Below the pieces are notes generated by a model that saw only the letters and a list, made by a program, of their open reading frames with translations, did no database searches and was not told the origin of the DNA. A stretch of DNA of 64,000 nt, taken from positions 33,825 through 97,824 of the forward strand of contig CAMJZV010000009.1 of NCBI GenBank assembly GCA_946410305.1, in the 5' to 3' direction. Shown one piece after another: positions 26,499-36,397 of the stretch. This DNA is from an uncultured Prevotellaceae bacterium (GTDB lineage Bacteria; Bacteroidota; Bacteroidia; Bacteroidales; Bacteroidaceae). A program made the position numbers and the translations under genes. Every line of letters starts with the position of its first letter. The first letter of the stretch is position 1.

Positions 26499-28700
26499 TT
26501 ACTTAAACAGCTTCTGAGCCATCAGATACAAGCAACGGCGCCATGTCAGGAACTCATGGGCAGTACCTTCAGAGATCAGACCTTCGGCATTGAAACCGGC
26601 AGCCTTCAGAGATGCTACGCTCTTGTTGATTCCATCAGGATTCTCCTTAGAGCCACAGCCTTCGAAGATATACTTCACGCACTTAGGATCCTTAATTTCC
26701 TCAGGAGCATACTGGCCACCGCTCAGCAGTCCCCAGTAGCCGAATACCTCAGGACGACGCAGGGTGATGAGCTTGGTTGTCATGCCACCCATAGAAAGAC
26801 CTGCCATAGCACGGTTCCACTTGTCACTCTTGGTCAGGAAGTTAGCGTCAACATAAGGAATCAGCTCGTCGATGAGCACCTTCTCAAACTCCTCAGCAGT
26901 GAACTTACCGATAGTACCGAACTTAAAGTCGTTGGTCAGACCGTAAGCCATCACAATGATGAAAGGCTTAATCTTACCGTCAGCAATCAGGTTGTCCATA
27001 ATCAGACCAGCCTTACCTTGTACAGGCCAGCTGGTCTCGTTCTCACCCCAGCCATGCTGCAGATACAGTACGGGATAGCGCTGCTGCTCCATCTTGCCGT
27101 TCTTACCCTTGACGAGCTTACCATAGCCATTGGGCAGATAGACAGTAGCCTCCTGCATCTTACCCAGACTCTTGGAATAGAACAGGATCTTCTGCATGTT
27201 GCCATGAGGAATATCAGTGCGCTCAGCATAGAAAGCCTGATCAGGAGCAGGAATCTCGATACCACTCTCCCAACGGCAGCTGCCGAAATAGTTATGCGTA
27301 CCAGGATCGTTGAAGACACCACCGTCAATAGTCAGGTGATAGTAGTGGAAACCAGGATCCATCGGACCTTCGGTTGTTCCTACCCATACACCGTCCTTAT
27401 CCTTGCGCAGTACCGTACCGCCACGGCCACCAAGACCGAGGCTGACAATAACAGACTTAGCATCGGGAGCCTCGACACGGAAACGGGCATAGCCCTCGCT
27501 GTTTACCTTTGGCCACTCCTGACCGGGCTGGTTGCAGGGATTGGGTACAAAGTCCTCCTTGGGCTGAGCCTTGTCGAGCTTAGCATCGAAGTTCTTGATA
27601 GCATAGTAAGCCTGCTTGGGCTTGTAATTCTCGTCGAAAGGAAGCGGATGGTTGTTGATACCCAGCCATGAGTCACGGTCACCGAGGTTCCACAAAGTCA
27701 CACAGTCGATGACGTCCTTATGCTTACGGAAAACCTTGAAAACACGATTGTACTGGTCGGTCAGCAGGGTATTCATATAGCCGGCAACAGGCTTAGCCTC
27801 ACCACGAGAGAAGCGCAGCTGACCACCCATCTCAGTGTTCATACGAATGTCGAGCTCGGTCACATGGATGTGCTTCACGATGGTTGAATACTTGGTGATG
27901 GCAGCATCGATGTCCTCCTCAGTAGGACCATAGACATTGTAGTGTCCCTGCATACCGATACCATCAATGGGTACACCAGCATCCTTCATCTTCTTCACCA
28001 TGTCAAAGATGCGGTCACGCTTGCCAGGGTCACACTCGTTGTAGTCGTTATAGAACAGCAGGGCGTTAGGATCTGCCTCGCGGGCAAACTCAAAAGCCTT
28101 GGCAATGAACTCGTCACCGCAGAGCTTGAAGTGGCGGCTCTGACGATAGGGACTGCCAGGAGTGAACTTGCCGTTGGCAAATGAAGGACGAGGATTGTCC
28201 TCAATAGCTTCGTTCACCACGTCCCAGCAATATACAACATCCTTATAACGGTTGACCACCGTATGGATGTGCTCACGCAAACGCTGGTAGAACACTTCCT
28301 TCTTGACTTCCTTACCCTTCTTGTCAGTGAACATCCAGTCAGCAAACTGAGAGTGCCAGCACAGACAGTGGCCACGCAGCTTGATACCGTTCTGACGGCA
28401 GAAGTTGGCAATCTTGTCAGCCTTCTCGAAGTTCCATACGCCCTCCTTGGGATGCAACTCGCCAGGCTTCATATCATTCTCAGCAGTAATACTGCTAAAC
28501 TCACTCTTCACCAGAGCGATCTGGTTGTCATCGCTTACGTTGCGCTGGTTAAGAGCAACGCCAATCAGGAAATAGTTCTTGTAGGCATCCTTCAGTTTTA
28601 CTGTTGGATTGGGATCGGCGGGTGCGCCCCACTGTGCCCATGACCCCAAACAGTTCATGGCCAACACAATGGCCAACACGGTCTTAAAAGTCTGTTTCAT
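26499..28700 (-). CDS. Bifunctional GH10 xylanase - CBM48 - CE1 feruloyl esterase
   Basis: 733 aa with a signal peptide (to about residue 23). GH10 (about 35-370): LRGHCLCWHSQFADW, the acid/base in YCWDVVNEAIEDN (Glu about 164), DGIGMQGHYNVYGP and the nucleophile in HIHVTELDIRMN (Glu about 282), VTLWNLGDRDSW. CBM48/E-set (about 400-485): DPGFHYYHLTIDGGVFNDPG. CE1 (about 495-733): [17 protein letters not shown], the elbow AMAGLSMGGMTT (Ser about 636) and EGTAHEFLTWR (His about 715). Size and order match the Xyn10D-Fae1A type described in Prevotella ruminicola, which cuts xylan and releases ferulate. It is the first gene of a six-gene operon (to 16966) behind operator B. Confidence 0.95.
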   Translation of the reverse strand: MKQTFKTVLAIVLAMNCLGSWAQWGAPADPNPTVKLKDAYKNYFLIGVALNQRNVSDDNQIALVKSEFSSITAENDMKPGELHPKEGVWNFEKADKIANFCRQNGIKLRGHCLCWHSQFADWMFTDKKGKEVKKEVFYQRLREHIHTVVNRYKDVVYCWDVVNEAIEDNPRPSFANGKFTPGSPYRQSRHFKLCGDEFIAKAFEFAREADPNALLFYNDYNECDPGKRDRIFDMVKKMKDAGVPIDGIGMQGHYNVYGPTEEDIDAAITKYSTIVKHIHVTELDIRMNTEMGGQLRFSRGEAKPVAGYMNTLLTDQYNRVFKVFRKHKDVIDCVTLWNLGDRDSWLGINNHPLPFDENYKPKQAYYAIKNFDAKLDKAQPKEDFVPNPCNQPGQEWPKVNSEGYARFRVEAPDAKSVIVSLGLGGRGGTVLRKDKDGVWVGTTEGPMDPGFHYYHLTIDGGVFNDPGTHNYFGSCRWESGIEIPAPDQAFYAERTDIPHGNMQKILFYSKSLGKMQEATVYLPNGYGKLVKGKNGKMEQQRYPVLYLQHGWGENETSWPVQGKAGLIMDNLIADGKIKPFIIVMAYGLTNDFKFGTIGKFTAEEFEKVLIDELIPYVDANFLTKSDKWNRAMAGLSMGGMTTKLITLRRPEVFGYWGLLSGGQYAPEEIKDPKCVKYIFEGCGSKENPDGINKSVASLKAAGFNAEGLISEGTAHEFLTWRRCLYLMAQKLFK

Positions 28701-28746
28701 TTGTGTGATGTTTTTGTTTAGTTAATAGTTCTCATAATTACGTTTG

Positions 28747-28812
28747 CAAAGTTACAAAAAGAAAGTAACACCGGCAATTGCTGGTGTTACAAACTCTTTG
28801 GCTGATGTATCA
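28747..28812 (-). promoter_or_regulatory. Promoter and xylan operator B, upstream of GH10-CE1
   Basis: -7 element TAACTTTG at 28754-28747 (minus). Thirty nt upstream is the operator 28785-28812: TGATACA, six nt, AAAG, four nt, TGTAACA, with a 21-bp period. A TTG 20 nt before the -7 element, in the loop of the hairpin at 28765-28790, could serve as the -33 box. Confidence 0.78.
28765..28790 (-). terminator. Terminator-like hairpin after GH31
   Basis: 11-bp stem with one G-U pair (GTAACACC arms) and an AATT loop, followed on the minus strand by TTTCTTTTTG. It follows the GH31 stop at 28838 and overlaps operator B. A second small hairpin GAACGGA / TCCGTTC lies just before it. Confidence 0.7.
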
Positions 28813-28837
28813 TGAACGGACAATCCGTTCCTTATTG

Positions 28838-31213
28838 TTACAATCGAACGGTCTGTTTGGTTCCGTCATAACGCACCGTTTGTTGTTTGCCATCAGGCAA
28901 AACAACGGTAAACAAGCGGTTCAGCAGCATACCTGGGTAGCTGCCCTGGCGGTCGCCAATGGTCAGTGTGCGCGTTTTTTCATTCCAGCTAAACAGGATG
29001 ACGCTGTAGGCTCCTTTCTCGTAGTTATAGCTGTCGCCTTCATCCTCATAGAGCGTAAAGCTACCGTCCGCACCTGGGTAGATGCGCAGCTCCAGGTTGT
29101 CCCATGCCTTCTCACCGACCCACTGCATCTCAGGACCTAGTGGCAGGATACTACCAGCACGAACGAACATGGGTACACGGTCCAGCACCGTCTCAATAGT
29201 CACACGCTGACCACCCTTATACTGTTTGTTCGTCCAAAAGTCGTACCAGGTGGTACCCTTCGGCAGGTACTTCACAGCAGTCTTCGTAGCCGTAAAGTCC
29301 ACGTTTCTTACATCATCCTTCTGACCTCTTACATCATTACGGTCCCATCCAGTCATAGCATCAGTACGGATAATCTTCTCCTCCGTAAACTGCGGATCAA
29401 CAATAGGAGCAGCGAGGATACTACGGCCAAACATAAACTCGTCGGTCATATCCCAGACAGTCTTGTCATGAGCAAAGTCGGCAAACAGCGGACGCATATA
29501 GCTGTCGTTATTGCTCGTCACCTGCCAGGCGGTACTATATAAATAAGGTAGTAGACGATAGCGCAGGCGAATCTGCTTCTCGATAGCATCATACACGGGC
29601 TCTCCCTTCTTACCGAACTGCCAGATTTCACGGGGTGCATCGGCGCCATGACTACGGAAGACAGGACAGAACAGGCCATACTGCATCCAACGGACATAGA
29701 GCTCCTGATACTGTGGATTGCGGGGTGCCGAGGCAGGGCCAAGAGTGTTATAGGCATTACAGAAGAAACCACCGATGTCCGTATTGAAGTTAGGATTACC
29801 TGTCAGTGAGTAACTCAATCCTGCAGGCACTTGCTTGCGCAGCATGTCCCACGACGAGTTTACGTCACCACTCCACATATTCGAGCCATAGTGCTGCTGA
29901 CCAGCATAGCTGGAGCGCGTCATGATGAAGATACGTTTAGCCTCCCCCGTCCCCTCCAAAGGGAGGGGGGCTTTACGCTGTGCCTCATATACGCCCCTCA
30001 CCGTTTCCAGTGGGAAGGCATTTCTCAACTCACGCCATGTCGCTGTAGCGTTCCCCTTCCCTTTGGAGGGGGATAGGGGGAGGCTGTATTCATAGTCACT
30101 CTCTCTTGGATTGAAGAAGTCAGGGTCGGTAGAGTCCATCCACCACGCATCAGTGCCATAGTCATAGAGGCGCTTCAGGTGCTTCCAATAGATGGCACGA
30201 GCCACAGGACTGAAAGCATCATACACCTTCACACCCGACGGATAGTCCTTTCGTGGCGGCCAGATATGCGACAGACCACTCTGTGGCCATGTTTCAAAGG
30301 GCAACAGCAGGTTCTTCTCTGCCAGTTCACGGTACTGCTGGGTCTGCGGACCGAAGCTTGCCCAGATAGAAATCATGAAGTGGGCATGTTTGGCATGCAC
30401 GTTCTTAATCATCTGCGGACCATTGACGAAATCTTCTGACAGGAAGTCCATGGCATTCCACAAGTAGTTAGAACCCCAATACTGCCAATCCTGGATGATA
30501 CCATCCAAGGGTACGTTCAGCGCACGGTACTGGTCAACGATACTCTCTGTCTCCGCAGCGGTCTTATAGCGTTCTTTTGACTGCCAGAAACCGTAGGTCC
30601 ATAGTGGGAACATCGGCACATCACCTGTCAGATGTCGCATCTGAGCAATAACACCATCGGCACTACCACCATACATAAAGTAGTAGTCGATGCCATTACC
30701 TACCTCAGCATCGAAGGTCATACCCTGAGCGTTATCCTCAAAGAGCGTGGGTGAATAGTTCTCCCAATAGAGGCCCCAGCCCTTGATGCTCTGCAACACA
30801 TTCTGGAAGTCCTCCAGGTTCGACTGTTCCATACGTTTCGTCTCACCACGACGGTTCATCTTACCGTTCTGGATGGTACCCAGACCATAGATAGCCTCAT
30901 CCTTGTCGAGGGTAAAGGTTTGGCGTACCTCAGTCACGTCATACGATTTTTCCCTAAGCAGCACCTTACCCTTAGCGGTCAGGAAGGTCAGGTTGCCCTG
31001 GGCATCCTGCTTGACAGTGAGCGCATTACTCGACCATGTATTCCCTTTCTGCTTGATCTCCACCTGTTCGGGCTTGGCTATGACAACAAGACTCTTGGTG
31101 GGTTCACCTTTTACAACATGCACGATGGAGGGTGTCATAAACTCCACCTTTACCTGTGCCCAAGCTGCTGTTGTCAACAGCCAAGCGGCAGTCATCAATA
31201 GACTCTTTCTCAT
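28838..31213 (-). CDS. GH31 alpha-xylosidase-type glycosidase
   Basis: 791 aa with a signal peptide (to about residue 20, TTAAWAQ). GH31 features: [38 protein letters not shown], the nucleophile in [13 protein letters not shown] (Asp about 360), ARSS-type [17 protein letters not shown] and the acid/base in [12 protein letters not shown] (Asp about 450), then [16 protein letters not shown]. Alpha-xylosidase is the likely role, removing alpha-xylose side groups; alpha-glucosidase cannot be excluded. Three repeat-derived peptides are inserted in frame: [12 protein letters not shown] (377-388), [12 protein letters not shown] (about 414-425) and [11 protein letters not shown] (about 636-646). Its ATG overlaps the GH95 stop by 4 bp. 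It is the last gene of operon F. Confidence 0.9.
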   Translation of the reverse strand: MRKSLLMTAAWLLTTAAWAQVKVEFMTPSIVHVVKGEPTKSLVVIAKPEQVEIKQKGNTWSSNALTVKQDAQGNLTFLTAKGKVLLREKSYDVTEVRQTFTLDKDEAIYGLGTIQNGKMNRRGETKRMEQSNLEDFQNVLQSIKGWGLYWENYSPTLFEDNAQGMTFDAEVGNGIDYYFMYGGSADGVIAQMRHLTGDVPMFPLWTYGFWQSKERYKTAAETESIVDQYRALNVPLDGIIQDWQYWGSNYLWNAMDFLSEDFVNGPQMIKNVHAKHAHFMISIWASFGPQTQQYRELAEKNLLLPFETWPQSGLSHIWPPRKDYPSGVKVYDAFSPVARAIYWKHLKRLYDYGTDAWWMDSTDPDFFNPRESDYEYSLPLSPSKGKGNATATWRELRNAFPLETVRGVYEAQRKAPLPLEGTGEAKRIFIMTRSSYAGQQHYGSNMWSGDVNSSWDMLRKQVPAGLSYSLTGNPNFNTDIGGFFCNAYNTLGPASAPRNPQYQELYVRWMQYGLFCPVFRSHGADAPREIWQFGKKGEPVYDAIEKQIRLRYRLLPYLYSTAWQVTSNNDSYMRPLFADFAHDKTVWDMTDEFMFGRSILAAPIVDPQFTEEKIIRTDAMTGWDRNDVRGQKDDVRNVDFTATKTAVKYLPKGTTWYDFWTNKQYKGGQRVTIETVLDRVPMFVRAGSILPLGPEMQWVGEKAWDNLELRIYPGADGSFTLYEDEGDSYNYEKGAYSVILFSWNEKTRTLTIGDRQGSYPGMLLNRLFTVVLPDGKQQTVRYDGTKQTVRL
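29304..29340 (-). repeat. GATGTAAGA word repeat inside GH31
   Basis: On the coding strand GATGTAAGAGGTCAGAAGG is followed by a second GATGTAAGA. It encodes [12 protein letters not shown] in a loop before the conserved [11 protein letters not shown] block. The loop looks longer and more charged than usual for the family. Confidence 0.55.
29940..30084. repeat. Pair of opposed GC-rich palindromic elements in GH31
   Basis: Two 34-bp elements in opposite orientation, 29940-29973 (GCCTCCCCCGTCCCCTCC, then AAAGGGAGGGG) and 30051-30084 (its near reverse complement). They flank 77 bp that encode ordinary GH31 sequence ([16 protein letters not shown]). Each element is itself a hairpin. Both are read in frame as proline/lysine/glycine-rich loops. 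Confidence 0.8.
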
Positions 31214-33690
31214 GATATGGTCAGTTTATAGGTTTTTCCTGGGGTAGTATCAATATCATACTCATAAACTGTCGGCAGAGCCTTTGGCTCCAGATTCTTC
31301 AGTTCAGGAGAGGTAAGAGGATTCTTAATCTGGGCAGGGGCAAACAGCGGATTAGGACAGTCACCCTTAGCAGGACGTAGGCCCTTACCCTTCAGCGGCA
31401 CATACGAGCGTACACGCAGCGTACCACCAATAGTACTACGGATGCTCGCCGAGCGCAGTTTCCCATCGCTCCATTCCTCGTCCACCACGAAACCGCCACG
31501 GGCTCTCAGTCCCTTGACACGACCCTGTTTCCATTCGTCAGGCAGCGCGGGCAACAGGTGTACAGCACCGTCATGACTCTGCAACAGCATCTCACAGATA
31601 CCGGCAGCCACACCGAAGTTACCATCAATCTGGAATGGTGGATGGGCATCAAACAGGTTAGGATAGGTACGTCCGTCAGGATACTGTCTCATTTGTCTGT
31701 CATCAGGCAGAATACGGAGCATATTCTTGATAATCAGGAAAGCATGATTGCCATCCAACATACGTGCCCACAGGTTGGTCTTCCATCCCAGACTCCAACC
31801 AGTAGCCTGGTCACCACGCTGCTTCAAGGTGGTGGCAACGGCACTATAAAGGTCGGGGTGCGTAAATGGTGATATCTGGTTAGAGGGGTACAGTCCATAG
31901 AGGTGTGACACATGGCGATGCTGGTCGTTTGGATCGTCACCGTCCCACAGCCATTCCTGCAACTGACCATACTTACCAATCTGCATAGGAGGCAGCTTGG
32001 AGAGGGCCGATGAAAGATGTGAGATGTAAGCCTTATCCTCACCAAGAATGTTGGCAGCAGCAATGGTCTGGGTCAGCACGTCGAAGACAATCTGGTTATC
32101 CATGGTAGAGCCTGCCGTCACCGTGGTATGCTTGCCTACAGGGCCATGCTCAGGAGAGACTGTAGGTGCCGTCACCAGCCAATGATAGGTCGGATGCTCA
32201 CACAGGTAGTCCAGCAGGAAGTCGGCAGCACCCTTCATGACGGGATAGTAGTCACGCAACAACTGCTTATCACCTGTAAACAGGTACTGCTGCCAGATAT
32301 GCGTTGTCAACCAGGCGCCACCGGTAGGGAACATGCCCCATGTAGTACCGTCGATAGGTCCGGCAACACGCCAAAGGTCGGTATTGTGGTGGGCTACCCA
32401 TCCCTTACAGCCATACATCACCTCTGCCGTCTTACGACCCGTCTCGCTAAGGTCACGAATCATTGACAGCAACGGTTCCTGGTTCTCTACGAGGTTACCC
32501 ACCAGCGACGGCCAGTAGTTCATCTCGGCATTGATATTGATGGTGTATTTGGAGTCCCACATAGGATAGACCTTGTCATTCCACATGCCTTGCAAGTTAG
32601 CAGCCTGACCACCAGACTGCGAACTGCTAATCAGCAGATAGCGACCATACTGCATCATCAAGGCTACCAGTCCCAGGTCACTGCCGTCGAAACGCGCCAG
32701 GCGCTGGTCCGTAGGCAGCGCAGCAGCCTCCACTGCTCCCGCAGCATTTCCTGCGGGTCCCAGCTCCAGGCTCACCCTGTCATACTGTTTCTTGTAGGCC
32801 TGCTCATGGCGCTTCAGCAGCTGCTGATAGGGTTTTCCTTTGACTGCTGCCAGTGTCTGATTGTTTTTCTTCACCGGATTGCCAGTGATGTCCTTATAGT
32901 TTACAAAGTTGGTGGCGGCAGTGATATACAGGGTGGCAGTAGTGGCATTGTCGACCATGATCTTGTCAACTCCACGTCCCACCTTACCATCTGCTTCCAC
33001 CATGATGCGACATTCAGCCTTCAAACCGGCTTTAATGCCTTCGTGTTCAGCACCCTCAACAACTGCTGCAAGCTCGTTGACCTCACCGCGAATGCCCTCA
33101 TGTTCGGAGACAGTAAACACTTTCGACTGTAAGGGACTGTCAAAGGCCACAGCAAACGACAAGGCATCCCTCTTGCTGGCCTTCAGTTGGACAATGACAA
33201 CACCGTCGGCCAACGAAGCGAAGACGGTGCGCTCATACTTCACACCCTTACAAGTATAGCTGGTGGTATTCAGTGCCGTACCGATATTCAGCTCACGACG
33301 ATAGTCCGTGACATCCTTGTGTCCCAGACTCAGCTTCACGCTACCCACTGGCAGGAAACGCATGCCGTGGGGTCCCTTGAAGAAGTTCTGGTCGATTATC
33401 TTATGGGCAGCCTCTTCCTTACCGGCAAAGATGCTGTCGCGCACCTCTTGCAGGTGGGCCTTGGCGGCAGGACTGTCGTTGTCATGAGGTGAACCACTCC
33501 AGAAGGTCTCTTCGTTGAGCTGTATCTCCTCAGTATCGGTACCACCATATATCATGGCGCCTAGCTGTGAGTTTCCGACAGGCAGTGCCTCCAGCCAGTG
33601 TGCGGCAGGTTTCTCATACCACAGCTTATAATCCTGTGCCGACAGTGGCAAGGAAGTTACCAAGGAGAGGAATAATAATAGTTTTTTCAT
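31210..33690 (-). CDS. GH95 alpha-L-fucosidase / alpha-L-galactosidase
   Basis: 826 aa with a signal peptide (to about residue 19). GH95 blocks: [41 protein letters not shown] with [63 protein letters not shown], and the end block [22 protein letters not shown]95 enzymes remove terminal alpha-L-fucose or alpha-L-galactose; in a cereal-xylan locus L-galactose is the more likely target (inference). A palindromic element encodes the extra [13 protein letters not shown] loop (about 311-324). The end of the protein contains a CTCTTACC word (N-P-L-T-S-P-E-L-K). It lies 17 bp after GH3 and overlaps GH31 by 4 bp. Confidence 0.92.
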   Translation of the reverse strand: MKKLLLFLSLVTSLPLSAQDYKLWYEKPAAHWLEALPVGNSQLGAMIYGGTDTEEIQLNEETFWSGSPHDNDSPAAKAHLQEVRDSIFAGKEEAAHKIIDQNFFKGPHGMRFLPVGSVKLSLGHKDVTDYRRELNIGTALNTTSYTCKGVKYERTVFASLADGVVIVQLKASKRDALSFAVAFDSPLQSKVFTVSEHEGIRGEVNELAAVVEGAEHEGIKAGLKAECRIMVEADGKVGRGVDKIMVDNATTATLYITAATNFVNYKDITGNPVKKNNQTLAAVKGKPYQQLLKRHEQAYKKQYDRVSLELGPAGNAAGAVEAAALPTDQRLARFDGSDLGLVALMMQYGRYLLISSSQSGGQAANLQGMWNDKVYPMWDSKYTININAEMNYWPSLVGNLVENQEPLLSMIRDLSETGRKTAEVMYGCKGWVAHHNTDLWRVAGPIDGTTWGMFPTGGAWLTTHIWQQYLFTGDKQLLRDYYPVMKGAADFLLDYLCEHPTYHWLVTAPTVSPEHGPVGKHTTVTAGSTMDNQIVFDVLTQTIAAANILGEDKAYISHLSSALSKLPPMQIGKYGQLQEWLWDGDDPNDQHRHVSHLYGLYPSNQISPFTHPDLYSAVATTLKQRGDQATGWSLGWKTNLWARMLDGNHAFLIIKNMLRILPDDRQMRQYPDGRTYPNLFDAHPPFQIDGNFGVAAGICEMLLQSHDGAVHLLPALPDEWKQGRVKGLRARGGFVVDEEWSDGKLRSASIRSTIGGTLRVRSYVPLKGKGLRPAKGDCPNPLFAPAQIKNPLTSPELKNLEPKALPTVYEYDIDTTPGKTYKLTIS
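32738..32757. repeat. In-frame palindrome in GH95
   Basis: 7-bp perfect stem CCCGCAG / CTGCGGG with a CATTTC loop, coding P-A-G-N-A-A-G. Its loop on the coding strand contains GGAAA, like the palindromes at 35836 and 37443. Confidence 0.6.
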
Positions 33691-33707
33691 TGGGTTTGTG
33701 TTGTTGA

Positions 33708-36380
33708 TTATTGAATAGTAACTGTCAGGCGCTGCAGGTCTTCGTCCTTAGAACTGTTACCTACAAAGATCTCATATGTGCCAGGCTTGAAACGCATGGT
33801 ATTCGTCTCGCTATCCCAGCCCTCAAAGCTCTCGAGGTTGAGACGTATCGTATCGTTAACCTTCTGCCCTGCCTTTACATCGACACGCTTGAAAGCACGC
33901 AGTGTCTTCAGCGGTCCCTCCTTATCAGCGGTATTGCGGATATACACCTGTACAATCTCCGTGCCGTCGCGCTTACCGGTGTTCTCAACGGTAAAGTTCA
34001 CGTCAACACCCTTGCCATCTATTGCTGTTTTAGCATCCACTTCGAAGGTGGTATAGCTTAGGCCATAACCGAAGGGGAACAGGGCATCATTGAAGTAGCG
34101 ATAGGTACGTCCCTTCATGGAGTAGTCCTCATAGTCGGGCAACTGGTCGCTACGCTTATAGAAGGTGACGGGCAGCTTACCGCTGGGGTTGACATCACCA
34201 AAGAGGACGTCGGCAACAGCCGTACCACCCTCCTGACCGGGATACCATGCCTGGACGATGGCATCACAGCTCTGCACCTCGGGCTCTAAGGCAATAGCCG
34301 AACCGGAACAGTTAACGAAAATGACCTGCTTGCCGGCAGCCTTCAGCGCCTTCAGGAAGTCACGCTGCACCTTGGGCAACTCAATATTGGTACGGTCACC
34401 GCCCTTGAAACCTTCGATATTAACGGGCATTTCCTCACCTTCCAGACTGGGAGCGATGCCACCGACGAAGATGACCTTGTTGATGCCTTTCAGCTGAGCA
34501 ATGGTCTGCTGGTAGTCGATGGGCAACTCACGGGCAATATTAATCTTCATGCCTGCACCCCATGTCTTGACAGTCTTGAAGCGCACCTCGACCTGGAACT
34601 TCTCGCCAGCCTGTGCATTCAGCACAGTACGAGTGGGAGTAGAACGCCAGATGCGGTGGTAAGCCTTGCGACTGCCGTTTACCAGCACCTCAAACTCACC
34701 GGTACCTTCTACGTTCAACACATACTCGCCAGCCTCCTTGGGGGCGAAAGTCGTCTCGTACTTGGCAGAGAAGTCCTCAATGGGCAGGTTAGCAGCAAAG
34801 ACATGCATACCATTAGTCGTCACAGCCAGCGGTTTTGTATAATACTCGGTGGTGAAAGGTTTACCCTCCATATTAGTGTTGGTCCAGAAAGTACCCTTCA
34901 GACCTTTCTTGCCGTCAGGAGCCGTACACTCCGTAGCTAGGTGGCACTCCATGACCTTGTCATAGGTCAGGTCACAACCAGGCGCATAGAACAACTTGGA
35001 GTTTTTATTTAATTTTTCACTTTTAATTTTTAATTTTCCACAGATGCCATCAAGAATCGTCACCGTATGGTTGGGTGTTCCATTATAGTTACCCCACATC
35101 ATAGGTTCATTATCAGCGTTGGGGCCGATAACAGCGAGCCTCTCCCCACCCCTCTCCAAAGGGAGAGGGAGTTTGGCAGCCTCTGAGTTCCCCCTCCCTT
35201 TGGAGGGGGATAGGGGGAGGCTTCCGTTCTTCAGCAACACGATGGTCTGACGTGCCATATCCAGAGATATTTTGGCAGACTCCTTGGTACTCATAGCAGA
35301 ATAAGGTATCTGCGACCACTCCACAAGTGACGGATCGTCCATCTCACCGAGGTCGAAGCGACCCTCTAACAGACGGATGACATGCTTGTCGACTTCCTGC
35401 TCTGTGATGAGTCCACGACGTACAGCTTCAGGGATGCTGCGGTAGGCATAGCCATAGCCACACTCCACATCCGTACCTGCCAGCGTAGCCTTGGCAGAGG
35501 CGGTAATGGGTGATGATGAACTCTTGTGAGACTCATAGAAGTCACTGATGGCACCACAGTCGCTGACCACCAAGTATTTAAAGCCCCACTCGTCGCGCAG
35601 TATCTGTTGCAACAGACGGTTAGATCCGCAGCAGGGGTCATCGTCCAGACGCTGGTAGGCACACATCACCTCACGGACGTCACTCTTCGTGACTAGATGC
35701 TTGAAGGCTGGCATATAGGTCTCCCAGAAGTCACGGACGGGCACATTGGTCAGGTTTGCCGAGTGGCGGGTATACTCCGGACCACTATGTACGGCATAGT
35801 GCTTGGCACATGCCCACAGCTTACGGTACTTGTGCTGACCGGTTTTCCCGGTCAGTGGGTCGCCCTGCAGACCACGTACTACGGCATCGCCCATCACACT
35901 GGTCAGATAGGGGTCTTCACCATAGGTCTCCTGTCCCCTGCCCCATCGTGGGTCACGGAAGATATTGACATTCGGCGTCCATACGGACAGCGAGCGCATC
36001 TTCATATCCTCACCACCCAGGTCATAGAGGCGGTGGTTATATTGCGCACGGAACTCCGTTGACGCCACGTCGAAGCACTTATACAGCAGGGCGGGGTTAA
36101 ACGACGACGCCATAGCTACCGGTTCCGGGAACACAGTGACGTTACCCATATTGGCGGCACCGTGCAGGGCCTCACTCCACCAGAAGAACTTCTTAATACC
36201 CAGACGGGGAATGGCAGGACTCTCGTCCAGCATCAGCATCGCTTTCTCTTCCAGTGTCAGACGACTACACAGGTCCACGGCACGCTCCTTGGCCGACAGA
36301 TTGGGGTTTTGATATGGCAACTGCTGAGCTGCTGCCGACAGGCTACAAGTCGCAGCCAATATCATGAATAGTTTTTTCAT
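33708..36380 (-). CDS. GH3 beta-xylosidase with PA14 domain
   Basis: 890 aa with a signal peptide (to about residue 19). GH3 N-domain: [60 protein letters not shown], and the nucleophile in [19 protein letters not shown] (Asp about 274). The second domain is interrupted by a PA14 module (about 490-640; [21 protein letters not shown]), an arrangement common in GH3 xylosidases. The C-terminal FnIII-like domain has [15 protein letters not shown]. Likely releases xylose from oligosaccharides in the periplasm. Residues about 387-413 ([12 protein letters not shown] ... [11 protein letters not shown]) are encoded by a paired palindromic element. [14 protein letters not shown] comes from an AT-rich word repeat. 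It is 17 bp from both neighbours in the CE6-CE1 to GH31 operon. Confidence 0.92.
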   Translation of the reverse strand: MKKLFMILAATCSLSAAAQQLPYQNPNLSAKERAVDLCSRLTLEEKAMLMLDESPAIPRLGIKKFFWWSEALHGAANMGNVTVFPEPVAMASSFNPALLYKCFDVASTEFRAQYNHRLYDLGGEDMKMRSLSVWTPNVNIFRDPRWGRGQETYGEDPYLTSVMGDAVVRGLQGDPLTGKTGQHKYRKLWACAKHYAVHSGPEYTRHSANLTNVPVRDFWETYMPAFKHLVTKSDVREVMCAYQRLDDDPCCGSNRLLQQILRDEWGFKYLVVSDCGAISDFYESHKSSSSPITASAKATLAGTDVECGYGYAYRSIPEAVRRGLITEQEVDKHVIRLLEGRFDLGEMDDPSLVEWSQIPYSAMSTKESAKISLDMARQTIVLLKNGSLPLSPSKGRGNSEAAKLPLPLERGGERLAVIGPNADNEPMMWGNYNGTPNHTVTILDGICGKLKIKSEKLNKNSKLFYAPGCDLTYDKVMECHLATECTAPDGKKGLKGTFWTNTNMEGKPFTTEYYTKPLAVTTNGMHVFAANLPIEDFSAKYETTFAPKEAGEYVLNVEGTGEFEVLVNGSRKAYHRIWRSTPTRTVLNAQAGEKFQVEVRFKTVKTWGAGMKINIARELPIDYQQTIAQLKGINKVIFVGGIAPSLEGEEMPVNIEGFKGGDRTNIELPKVQRDFLKALKAAGKQVIFVNCSGSAIALEPEVQSCDAIVQAWYPGQEGGTAVADVLFGDVNPSGKLPVTFYKRSDQLPDYEDYSMKGRTYRYFNDALFPFGYGLSYTTFEVDAKTAIDGKGVDVNFTVENTGKRDGTEIVQVYIRNTADKEGPLKTLRAFKRVDVKAGQKVNDTIRLNLESFEGWDSETNTMRFKPGTYEIFVGNSSKDEDLQRLTVTIQ
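34994..35041 (-). repeat. AT-rich word repeat inside GH3
   Basis: On the coding strand AAAATTAAAAATTAAAAGTG is followed by AAAAATTAAATAAAAAC. It encodes [14 protein letters not shown] between LDGICG and LFYAPGCD, where GH3 proteins normally have a shorter loop. Confidence 0.6.
35138..35221. repeat. 84-bp paired inverted palindromic element in GH3
   Basis: Two arms of about 35 bp in opposite orientation: the left begins GCCTCTCCCCACCCCTCTCC then AAAGGGAGAGGG, and the right ends GGAGGGGGATAGGGGGAGGC. They surround a short spacer. Each arm folds into its own hairpin. The length of 84 bp is a multiple of three, so the GH3 frame stays open. Confidence 0.85.
35836..35854. repeat. In-frame palindrome in GH3
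   Basis: 7-bp perfect stem TGACCGG / CCGGTCA with a 5-nt TTTTC loop, coding L-T-G-K-T-G-Q between GLQGDP and KLWACAKH. Confidence 0.5.
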
Positions 36381-36397
36381 AGATGAGTTAGTTATCT

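Noticed and set aside
31990..32040. Word-repeat insertion in GH95 ([14 protein letters not shown])
   Set aside because: The DNA has ATGTGAGATGTAAG-like words, but the protein segment has the length expected for the family, so there is no clear insertion.
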